A stretch of DNA of 64,000 nt, taken from NCBI RefSeq assembly GCF_002078875.1, contig NC_034412.1, forward strand, positions 34,803,530 to 34,867,529, written 5' to 3'. The translations under genes were made by a program, and so were the position numbers. Positions 1-12,300 of the stretch are shown one piece after another. Source of the DNA: Numida meleagris (lineage: Eukaryota > Chordata > Aves > Galliformes > Numididae). The notes under the pieces are model-generated. The model worked only from the letters and a program-made list of their open reading frames with translations. It did not search any database and was not told the DNA's origin. The first letter of the stretch is position 1. Each line of letters starts with the position of its first letter.

Positions 1-232
1 GCCCTGATACAGAACAATTTGCTTCTTACAGGAACCCAATGACTGGATTCTATGCTGCATTAGAAAGACAGTGCCAAAGAGCATAGAAAGTAAAAGGCTT
101 CCAGTGGAAGCTTTCCTGAAGAGCCAGTTAAGTTCTGATACGCAAGTCTTTCCATATAGGAAATGTAATTCTGAGTGAGACCTGCTCACACAGCTCCAAA
201 TCAACTGTCGCTGCCGAGGCCTTAACACTTAC
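1..232. other. MGAT4D intron sequence at the left edge
   Basis: Intron downstream of exon 8. I see no further MGAT4D exon, repeat or structured element in it. Confidence 0.6.
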
Positions 233-344
233 CGATAAATCCAAGCTGGGAGAACTCAAGAATCATCCACTCTTGGGACTGTTCAGCAGCAAAGTTTTCT
301 ATACTTTGAATGTAATCAGGTTTGGCTATAATATCATCTTCCAG
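233..344 (-). CDS. MGAT4D: MGAT4D coding exon 8 (acidic LEDD motif)
   Basis: 112 nt in phase 0, leaving after one base of a codon at GTAAGT. It encodes [11 protein letters not shown] and ends [13 protein letters not shown], the most conserved stretch of the GT54 family. It contains the acidic EDD expected at the metal/UDP-GlcNAc site. The next exon is not in the 232 bases left of it. Confidence 0.94.
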
Positions 345-3300
345 CTGGGAGGAACAAAAACAAAAAGAACCAAGGCAACTGATGGTTTGATAGCTTGCAG
401 AGGAGGTGGTGGTGTTGCCACATATTTCTGTGTTAGTATAATTCATTAAATATTTACCATGATTGCTTCTCTTTTTTGAAGAAAAAAAAAAAAAAGTACT
501 CCCTACCATAAAGAGATACTATTTACTTAGAAAAAAAAACATTAAGCAAAATGATAGAGGTTAAGGAAAACAACAGAAAGTCTGTACTGAAGTTGTATAA
601 GCACCGATAAGCAGCATAAGCAAACTGGGAAGAAAAACTTCTAAAGCAGATGGCCAGTGGCTTGACAGATTAGCCCAGGCAGACTCTGCTGTACCTGAAA
701 GGTGATGGAGAAGAACTGGGAATGGTTACTGACATACCAGTGCAAGACGTTTCAGGGAGTACTTGTCATGGAAAAAGGAACATGCTGTAAAACACACTGA
801 AGGACAGAAATACGTAGCGCTTCCAATACGTTGTGAAGGCTGAAACTGAATGCAGCAGTAAAGCCAACTAAAGGATAGTCGAAGAGGAAAGTGATGTCCA
901 TCAAGGAAATGGGAAAAGACTTGGCAGTGTTTTTAAATGGTTTTCAGAGAAGAATGGGAGATTTGAAAAAACAGAAGCTGTGCCAGTTAATAAATCTGCA
1001 GATAATGACCATGAACAAAGAGTTCAGAGGCAAATAAAAAAATGAATTAACAAAATAATTCAGGAGAAAGCAATTCAGGATCTGAATTTGGTATGAATGT
1101 GAAAAACACAGGAAGAGTAGTCAAAGCCTTCAGGAAAATGTTATTGGAGTGCAGTGTATTGACACAATTGATTTGATCTAACTGCTGTACTTTATGGTCC
1201 TGGTGCTTGTCTGATGGCATTGGAATCTGGTTCACAGAGCTAAATAGGTAGAAAATGAATGCTACAGGGAATGAATGGTTTCCTGCTGGTTTTGCACATT
1301 CAACAGATTCAGCAACAACAGTTTGAGGGAGCGGGCCCACAACTTTTAGCTGATTTTGGTCATTAAAAGTTTACAAGTGTAAGGTTAGTGAGGGAGAAAT
1401 GGGTCACCAACTGCAGAACAAGGAGGGAGTAGAACAAAATTGAAAGACAAGATGAAGAGATCTGCTTTGATCCTGCCAGCTTATGCTGATGGCAAGTCAG
1501 CAAAAAACAGATGAACTGAGGTCAAAGTTAACTGTTAATAACAGGATCTGAGATCTGAGGTTTGAGTTGAGGAGACAGTAATACACAAGAGAAAACAACA
1601 ACAACTCAAAAAAACCCAAACCAAACAAACAAACCAAACCACCACTAACAATAAACATTAAATGTAGAGGGAGGAGGAGCAGGGAATCAAACAGAGTTTC
1701 AGAGAATCCTCAAAGAGAAATTGAGTGAATACAAAAAAAAAAAAAGGCAGAGAGAACAGCATCTCAAAAATACCTCCATGCCTCACAAAAACCTCCATAC
1801 TGAGAAACACCAGAAGAAAGCATACAAAAGAAAAATATAGAGGCTCTGATGCAAAGTGGTAGTGAATATGTTACGACTGTAGTTTTGACTAGGGAGAGGT
1901 CTGAAAATGGCCTCTTCCAGAGCTGACAGTTGAAAGTGAATATTAGACAATATAATTTGATCTCCTATGTAGCACAGCCTATATGCAGTAATTTAATTCT
2001 ACAGAGCCCCATGATTTGTGTTCCACTAAAGCATATCTTCTTGAATAGCATCTGCCATTGCTTAGAGATTTCAGTATCAGATTTTTTTTTTCATTAAGGT
2101 ATACTATATTCAATTACCTTTAACCTTTAATACACTGTACCTACATTCTACTTTGAATTTTTCTGGTTTCAGTGTACAGCCACTTGTTCTTCACATGCTC
2201 TTATCTGCAAAAGGAAGTTATGAAGTGGCTGTACACAGCTTGACGGGAAGTTCAAGATAAAAACTGTCTAGTCCATTTGCCCAATTGCCATCTAAGAGTA
2301 TGCCTAAGAGACGTTAGAATCAAGAAGCAACAAGAGCGGTAGCATATAAAGGAAGTATAGGCATCCAAGAGGAATGCATCTTCCTTTCTAAATCATTCAA
2401 GTGTGTTTTTCTGTTTTGAATCATTGTTCAACAAATCTGAAGATTGCTAAGCTGAAAAAGCTTACTCATTTCCAACGGAAATAGCTGATTGTATTAAAAT
2501 CTTTTTTTTTTCGTATAAAGAAAATGTCAGATAAAAATGCACTTTCATGAAAGCTATTCCTTTTAAAGCTCTACCAAATAGGAGGCTTGACTTGCAGCCT
2601 ACATATGTCTATATGCTGTATATAAAGACACAAGGCAGCTCCCCAGTCTCCCCAGGGAAAACCTTACAATGCAAAAAAAAAGCCTTAGCAGTAATTCAAT
2701 TAACTAAGTCCCAAGTTTATAACAGATTTTAAATAAGGATTCTAATTGATTTAATGTTTTATGTTTGGTTCACATGAATGTCAGTAGAAAACACTTCCCT
2801 AAAACTGCTGTAACTGAACTCAAAGATGCTTTCGTATGTAAAATGTTTCAGAATGAACTCAGTCTACATGGACACAAAGAACAAATACATCTCCTCACAA
2901 CTAGTCCTGGATTTGGATGCCTGCTTTTATACCTATGTTAAAATCCCATTAACTTGTCTCTGATATTATTTAAGTGTCTCAAGTGGCCCTGGTACATTCC
3001 AGGAAATATAGTGAAAACCATTATTTCAAAATGTTCTTATCTTATTAAGATAATAGCATAATTACACTACAGCCAAACTAGGTATGTCTTCACCTGAACT
3101 TCCTGGGTTGAAAATTTGCTTCACAGAATTGCCACTATTCATGTTTTTGTTCTTCTTTTTTTTTATCTCATGGGTTTTACAACAGCTTCCTAAGTCACAA
3201 CAGTGTTCTACAGCTTCGTCACTATGGCATGCAAATTAGCACAGATCTAGAATGATGGCTAAACCTCGGCCTGAATGCACGGGGACCTTCTTAAAATCTA

Positions 3301-6300
3301 ACACTAAATCATCTGGTGAATCAAGGATCCATACAAACTTGCTGCACAATGTTGTCACCAGTGCCTCTACACTGGTATATTTCCTTATGATTTGGGTGGT
3401 AACCTGGACCTATTACCATTATTCTGTCTTTATGCACCAAATGAAAACACTCTAAACTCTGACTCTCTTTACCTAATGCTTCAGTTACCTTACCATCATG
3501 TCACGGAGGTACAGATAGATTTAATGAAATAGTACCTAGCTGCAAGATACATATACCAACACAGAAATATATAGATGTTTCTAAAGAACACAGAAAACAC
3601 ACATAAAATCACATTTTTATTGAAGCCTTTGAAAAAAAAAGTCAAAAGTTAATAATCAGTAGAGATGTATTGCAGCTGCTTAATGATAGTATGAACATAC
3701 CTGTAAATAATATGTTCCCTTATGTTGAGCATATAGCATTAAAAAGCTATAATCCAAATTCTGTTTTGTTCTCCACCTAAACATAAGAAGTACATTCTGA
3801 AAATCATCTTGGGTAGTTTCCAAAAGTTATTTGTATAGTAAAAGCATTAGAACAATAAAATCATAAAGCTGAGTATTCTAACTCAATGTTAAGTGAGTAA
3901 GAAGAGATCAAGTACTATTTTTGATCTAAAAATTCCGTCTTTAATCAGTGTAAACATCAGCAAATAATTTGAATTCCCCATAAAAGTTTATGTTAACTAA
4001 GCCAAACATTTAAATCTGTATCAACTCAGCCCAAAACTAAACATTTAACAAGTAGATTCCTTTCAAATGACTTAAGGAGTCTGCTCATTAAATTATGAAC
4101 AGTAGAGGTCAATACACAATGATTATTTAAAGATCATTCACAACACTACAGAATTGAGTGCTTTTACTGATCAAGAATAGGGAAGCAGGTAGATAAAAAT
4201 TCATTTTCTGATTTAAATGCAAACACAGATTTTTTCTCTGTGAAGTACAATGTCTCATTCCTCCAAGGGAGGAAGCTGGGACTCCGTATTCAATGCTAAG
4301 TACGAGTACATAAAACAATTAACATCAAAGTGTGCTCACAGCGTACCTGATTCAGAACTAATCGTATCTGAAATTTAAGTACATAAGCATGTTTATGCTC
4401 TGGAAAATAGGTTTATCTGTAAATCCCTTACACGTGCTGAGTTCAATCAACATAAACTCTAAGTACTGCAGGCCTCTTGCTGCGTTGTTTACGTAGCTCC
4501 TAGGCACGCTACTTCTTTTTCTCATAAATTACAGTTATTGTTGGTCAAAATAAAATTATTTTCTTCCAACTGATCAATTTTGTTAGGTTATAATCTCAGT
4601 AAATTTGAATGAAATCCCCAGAAGTTAAGATAAATCATTAACAGTACTAAAAAACGTCCATATTCACCACAAGTTAGGTCATTAATTAAACCCACACTAA
4701 TTGTTACTAGTTAGTTACGGAGCCTCATGGGCCTTTCTCTGTGCATTCTCAGATCCTCTCCCTTAGTTGTTAGACAAAACGTGTTTTGTTTTTCCTTTAT
4801 CACTAGATCACCTACTCTATCATCTCTTGGCATCATCCGTATGTTTTAAAACCTACGGGATGCCTAGAGACAGGACACAAAGGAGAAGCCCCGGCTCTCA
4901 CCCTGAAGCCCATGTACAGTGTAGCTCTTCAAAAGAACTCCTTGCATAATAGTCTAAATAAATAAATATATACATACAAAAATGGGGGGAAAAAAAGAGT
5001 ACACTTGAGGTCCATTAGCTCTGAAATATGAAAACCGTATCACCTCAAACAATGTTGACTTTTGCAGAATTTTCCATTTCATACTCTTCGAAAAAAACTC
5101 TTAGATTTTATTGCAGCTGTCTTACCTTACTCTGTCCTCTGAATCCCCAAATGTTTTCCTCAGATTGGAAAGATCTGGATAGTAAGAAGCAGGAGGAGAA
5201 ATAATCTCTAGGACTCCAGACTGGACTTCTCTGGGGAAGCTATGAAGAAAAGTTTAGAGAGACTCCATTCCTCAAAAAGATTTGACTGTGACCACACACA
5301 GTGGCTCCCAAAAATTACGTCTGCATCTCCAGAAGTGGAATTCACAAGTCTAGCAAAGAACGTAATCACACATATTGCCAGGTAGGGGCATTAGGAACCA
5401 AGATGAGATCCCTGACAACCATTAGAATAGGCAGGCAGTATCCCATTCAAGTAACTAAAGAGAATTTTGAATTGGAAATCACACAAAAATGCTGTAATTA
5501 ACAATGAAATCCACTTCCTAGAATCACAGGCAACTGTGCAAGAGCTACCACGTTCCTTACTCTTCCTCGATCTACTTCTACATTCCAACCATCATGACGC
5601 TGTCTTTGAATGGAGGTCTGGCGTGGAGGTCTGGGTCTCAGCTTTATTTTCCATTTTAAAAGTCAGTGAAAAAACATATATCATCTCTTGCTTTCTTTCA
5701 GATAACTGTGATTCAGAGCTTTCGGCCTTATCTGTGTTGTGATTGTTAGCTACAATACATCATTTCTTAGAAAGCAGCTTTCATTAGACCACATAAATCT
5801 ACCAAGGAATGCATTCTTTTGCCCGAGCATTTTTATTTAGTGGTGTTCTTCTCAAGCTACTCTAAGGTTTTTCATGGCTGTAAATGTCTATGTGAAAGAA
5901 TGCAGAGCAAAACTGCACTAGGATCCAAGCCTTTGTTTGCTAACGCTAACAATAATTTTGGATGGCTAAGAATATCCATCTCATGTTACCCATCATTTAT
6001 TGGTACTTTACATTATGTTATAATCTGATTGCTGCCCCAAATCCACAGCCTTCATGAAAGAGGAGCAAACAAGGAAACAAAAGCACCTAGAAAATATGAT
6101 AAACATCACAAGTGTAGGGCTGTGAAGTCAGAGGGGACTCAATACATGTAGCCCCAAGTGCTTCCAACTGCATCATTAAATTTACAGATAAAAGACTTAG
6201 GTTCAAGTAAATATTTATCCAGAGGCTTGAGCTGAGACCTCCTCTGATTATTTAAAGCATATTTATGAACGTAAAAAGGAAAATAAACTGATATAAATCC

Positions 6301-9300
6301 CTGTGTTCTTAATTTACAATACACATACTAAGAGCGCACCTTCGTCTCATTTTTTAGCAGTTCCACTTCAGTGTGGTAGAGTTATAATTTATTGCTGAAG
6401 TGCTCTTATTCTTTCCATAAAAGCTCAAAACGTGTCTATTAGCTGCTCAATGTTGCACTGTACAGGACTTACCTGGTTTTAACACTTTCTGCAACACTGC
6501 TAACATATTCCGCATTCACCTAAAGAAAAGATGTGGGCTTTCATTTCAAGTCACCCTTTTCTGTATTAAGCATTAAGCAACATTTTGTAGGAGATATTTC
6601 CATGAGAACACTTCATTTCTATTCTCTATTTTATTTAATTACAAGCAAGAGCAATTACAGCTGCATTTCTGCTACAGGACAGTATGACATTTTGTTTTTT
6701 CATTGCTTCTGCAGACAGCCAAGCTATTTTCTGCAGAAACTATTCTATAGCTTTCACTTATGCCAGAAAAGCACAGCTGTGTAACTGTCACTAAAAGCAA
6801 TTCTTTGGGGTTAACCATCCAAAAATCACAAAAAGAGGCTCATGGCTGTTGAGAAGAGTTGCCTAACTAAAATTTTATAAAGCTAACAACACTTTAAATG
6901 TTTACTTAGTTTATTCTTAATATTACAAACTTCTCGTTCTTGGTCTGGAAACTTCGAGGACACACTTGTTCATTGCTGCTATTTCATAAAATTAACAGTT
7001 TTAGTGTGGAAAACACATCTGTTAACTATGAAGCTGCTCCAAATGTAATGCCTCCTATTTTATTATGTTGGCCCATGACATCAAAGGCGGATGTTGGTGG
7101 TATGGCAGTAGAGGTTGAACCTTCCCACCAATATTCCATTCCATGTTGTTGCTGTGCAACAGATGGCAGCAGAAGGGCACTCTGACAAAAAGGTGTCTGA
7201 CGCAGAAGTGTGCATGAACCAAAGGGATGTCACTGAATTCCCCCATGCGGAAAAAAACTGCACATTCATCAATGCTTGGTGAAAATTTATGGAGACCAAA
7301 CAATGGATGGTGGTGGGTGGTGCGTTTTCAGCAATGGTGACAGCAGGTCACCTCCACTGGTGCAGATGTTTACGAGCACAGCATGCAGGCTCCTGTTCAT
7401 TACTGGTGAAAACGCATAGCTACTGGTGGTTCCTATGCTGAAAAACAGTGTTTTGTAGATGAGACTTTGCTCCATCAAATAGTGTTATTGAGTTCTTTGT
7501 ATCTGTTGTAGTTTCCATGGAAATAAATAGAAGGCATTGCTTTTGGAGTGACCAACATACATTATGCAGTGCTGAATTTAATGAATGCGTTTCGAAAGCA
7601 ATACAATACTTGTCTTGGCAGTTTTGTTGTTTTTTTTTTCTGTAATACACAAGTGATGATTATCAGCTATACAATAAAGCTGTGGTAAGCAGGAAGAAAA
7701 TGTGATAAGTAAAGAATTGTGATAAGAAAAAAAAAGGCCACCAGCACTTGCAGGCAATAAATTACTCTGAGTTAACTCATGATATAAACATTCACCTTGA
7801 TCTTTGGAAACTTTGTGGGAAAAAGGAAGGCGTGCATTCTTGACCAGTGAACAGATCTGCCCTTTTCCTATAACTACATGCTCTTATCACCTCTCATATC
7901 AGCGCAATCAACCTATTGTAATTTACTGCATGGCTGAAAAATGGAAGTTGCATGAACCTGACTTTGGGGATGAGAGAAGGGGGAGAGACTGACTCTTGCA
8001 GCAGCAGTTTAAACCTCAATAAGCTGAACTGGACTGTTATTAAAACTTAAACTACTGTTTGTTAAAAAATGCATTTTTAGAACTGTCCACAGTGAGAAAC
8101 TGTATAATTTCAGAAGTTAACACTTAGAAAATCAAAAAACTCTCTAAAGCACTGTAATAGAAGGCTTATCTAAATGGCAGTTAAGATTTATCTAAAGTTT
8201 AGACTGTTGGGCTATTTCTGTTTGACAGTATTACAGTTGCAAAAGCTATTGTAAATTGTTACTCAACTGAAAAACAAACTTTAACTCTTAATGAGTATCT
8301 GCATCTACTCACTAAGATGCTCGTTATGAATACATTCAACTCATTTGTGAAATATAACGTCATTTATGGAAGGACAAAGAAATATTAAGAATGAATTTTG
8401 AATAACTGCAGTCTTTCACCTGCTAGCAAATGTCATCAGCTCTCTTCTGCTTTATTTTTTTCCAGTGTGCTCAAGACCAATTGAAACAAGAAAAAAAATC
8501 ACTTGTCGCTAGTATTTTACCTTGAGAACTGTTCACTTTTCCAAATACGGAATGTTCATATCTCCGAACAATTTAAAACAACTTCGTTTTTAACAAAAAA
8601 GTCTCCAACATGCTAAGGTACTTTGCAAGACATATAATGTCAAAATAGCAGATAAATAAGCTGTATTTTTTGTTAGACTGAATACATTTACTTTTTTCAG
8701 GTTCTATGGAACTTTTCTCTGAAGAACTTACTTTCCATACTTTCAGTAGCGCACAATTTTCAGGTAGAATAATAAGTTTGTATTATTTTATATCAAAATC
8801 TGACTGTATCAGCTATGTTTATAAATGTAATATGGGCATCTTTCCCCCTCCAGACATCTGAGTTACAGTTTTCTCCACATACGAAGACTGACTCTTCCAA
8901 CACTGAAGAAACCCTTCACAAAGCCTGAAGATGCTATTTTGCAGCACCTTCTACACTTTCATACTAAGACATGAATTTCTGTGTTGTCTGTCTTTCTATT
9001 AGCATTCTGAACTTTCTCATGCACACTTACCTCTGCTACAAAGATGATTATGACACAGTCATTCTTTTGCTTTTCAGAAAGTCCATACAACAGGGAATGC
9101 AGCGTGCTCATCAGGTAACTTTGTTTTTCCCTTTTCACAGTAGGAATACCCATCACCACTGAGACTGCAAAGAAAGAAATCGGAAGTCAATCATCTTTTG
9201 TCAGGTAAAAGTAAACTTAAATTCCATTTTAATTTTAGTTTGAGATAACGTGGGGTCATCTGAAAGGGACTATCATGTTAGAAGATAATTACTACTGTGA

Positions 9301-12300
9301 ACATTCATTGGTTGTTTTACGTGGTGGCATTCAATATTGCTATAGGACTATGACAGCATTTGCCTTGCTACCTGGAAGAGGAGATATATTCAGGTATGCT
9401 TAGGTTAGAGATACCTATGTCTGTGTTACAAGCACCAGTCTACACTACACAGATGATAAATATTTGGGAATATACTGCTACTTCTGGCAAACACATGTAT
9501 CTGCTACTGAGTTTCAGAAGTGGGTACTGCAAAATAAGTACTAATTCGTGGTACGGAGATCTGAGTAACAAGAATTAAAACAACACTGCTTTAGTTAGAA
9601 ACTTCTCACAGGGCATGAATGTTGGCTATCTCAGAAAGAAGTCCATATAAAAAAAATCTTTGAGTAGTTTAACTGATATGAACTAATAGTTTAAAATAAT
9701 AAGAAGAAAAAGAAATGTATGCATAATCATTACTAAGAAAGGAACTTAAATTGACTCTGGCAAAGACTGACCTAGTGGAACAGTGCTATGTTACATCATT
9801 AGACTGTAAGCAGGACTTCTCTTTTTTGAATGGTGAGGGCATTACTGAATTCAGTGACCTAATATAGCTTGATAAACATATGGAATCCTTAGTCCTTGCA
9901 GAATATTCCTTTTCACAAAAACTTCAGGAGGTTGGTAAGGAAGTAAAAGGCTTTAAAGGAAAGGAATAGGTTCAGTTAGTGATTTGCTCCAGACTTCATC
10001 ATCGGTGCCAGCATGAACTTAAAAACACACATGTTCCAGTGTTCCTTTCCAGCACACAACTTGCTAAACACTAGGGTTTTGTTTGTTCTTACACACTGAA
10101 GGTCAACCTGCACGCAACAGCAAGACCTGACTCTGCGGTTTTGCTATTGTGATTTTCACTTACAAAGAAATAAAAATTAAAAGCAGAGTGTTTTTTCACT
10201 ACTTCTTTCTTCCATCTTTTTCACTTCTGCTTGCTTGGAAATGTGCCAGGCTTTCTGAGGGTTATTTGCAAATCATTTTGCTGACTACTTATGGCCTTTT
10301 GCAGACTCACACAGATCTGTGAGCACTCCAGCGAGAACCACCATACTAGACCACATTTCTCCAACTACACCTACTAATGAGAAGACTGTAGAAAGTTACC
10401 CATTGTCATAGAATCATAGAATCATAGAATTAGCTAGGTTGAAAAAGACCTACAAGATCACCTAGTCCAACCATCCACCTACCACCAACAACCCCACTAA
10501 ACTATGTCTCCCAACGCTATATCTAAACGTTTCTTGAACACCTAATGGGCCATGTCAAGTCATGGGCCATGTCAAGTCATTTTTGAATCAAATCAGAAGT
10601 GCTGCCAATGTTTCTTTACATTAAATAACCCCCACAGAAAAGTCAAATTTAAATATATATATATACAAACCCAGCGAAACAGTTGGTTAATTCATTGCTT
10701 GCTTACTGCCTTTGACCACCCTTTCTACTTACAACGTAACAGCTGGGAGAAGATGCAACTTAATCATTTGTATTGTAGTTCACTGGAATTCATTACTGTT
10801 TGTGCAATCACCATCAGATTGCTCAGACGGATGAAAAAGTTAGACTGAAGATGTATTAATGTCTTTCAAAAGACAACATCACCTTTCCATCTGCTTCAAT
10901 GTTAGCAAACTGAGTGCACTGTAAATTGTGCACAGCTATTTATAGTAGCTTTGTGGAAAAAAATGCCCAGCAATGCTTGTTAGCCATATGAAAACATGAC
11001 TAAACATGTAAGAATACTGTTTTTCAATTATGATTATTTTTGTTGATATTTTAAAAAGTTTATCAGAATACTTTGGGGTAAGGACTTGAAATTAGGATAG
11101 CAGTTCTAGAAGTACTTTTGCCATTCCCATTAACATTTATTCAGTTTGGCAACATTATATAAAATTTCCAGAGAAAAATCCCTCTTAACTTTGAGCATGT
11201 GTCATAGCTAGAATGTAATACAAACAATGTATACAGTGCATGTATAAAATACAAATTAAACTTTATTTCCTACCTCCAGTTCTCTGTTGCCCAATAACAA
11301 CATTTGGAAAAATGGCGTCTTCATATTCTCGAAGGTGAGGAAGGTAGTAGTACAGGTTTGTAAGATGCACGGGGAGTTTTCTGGTGACATTTAATACTTT
11401 CATACCATCTTAAAGAAACAAGAAATCCACACGTAAACATAAAAAATAAAGCTGTCTGCCATTATTTCACCTATTTCAACTAGCTATTATTTTAGCTGAT
11501 TACCATACACAAGTTTATTCCATCAGAATCATTCATCAAAAATGATTATTTGTAACCTACTTCATAATGATTAATAATTCTCCTGCCTGGTATTCGAGTC
11601 CTGTTTCAGACTAACGGAACTTCGCCAGTTTCTCTGATCTAGCTCAGAAATGGGCCTGACGAGATCCCACAGAGGAGCCTGCGGTAACACGCGGCTGCAC
11701 ATACACACTGCAGTCAGCCTGAGCCCCTCCCGTGGAACACCAGCAGAGAACGGCACAGCACAACCCTCCACACCTCCCCCAGGAGATTACGCAAAGCTCC
11801 ACAGCTGAACATCCTGGGAGCTCTGCCTGCATTTCTCTGTGCTTAAAAAGCTGCAGGACAGGGCCTTCTTTAAACACAATAAACAGTTATTTTAAAAGCA
11901 GAAAGAAAGAAAAAGTCAATTTTTGCACAGGTGGTGAGCAGCATTTTAAATGAAAAGGAATACAGCTTCTGATTGATATCTTTCTTAATTGCTTAAAACA
12001 AGTTAAGCGCTTTCCCCAAAATTTAACACACAGTGGTTTTCAGGGATCAGTCAGAAGTTCCTAGGGTATAACAAGTCCTGTGGTAAAAGAGACAACCAGA
12101 CCCACACCTTGAAAAGATATACAAGAAATGAAAGTCTCTTGCAGTTAAATAAATATTCCTTATATTTTGCTTTCTTTACTAGATTAAAACAAAGATAAGT
12201 AATTAGCATACTGATCTATGTTGAAATAACTGACGTGTGACCTCACAGAAATATATATACATGTATTTTAAATGAGTCATATGAAAAATAGATACCATTC

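Larger units (their letters stand above)
9165..11273. other. MGAT4D intron 3
   Basis: Contains a short CR1 fragment at 10407-10545 and a 17-bp tandem duplication beside it. The rest is AT-rich with nothing recognised. Confidence 0.5.

Noticed and set aside
5126..5131. Upstream of two overlapping donors at MGAT4D exon 6
   Set aside because: It would shift the frame by 5 nt relative to the WRTKQNLDY exon.
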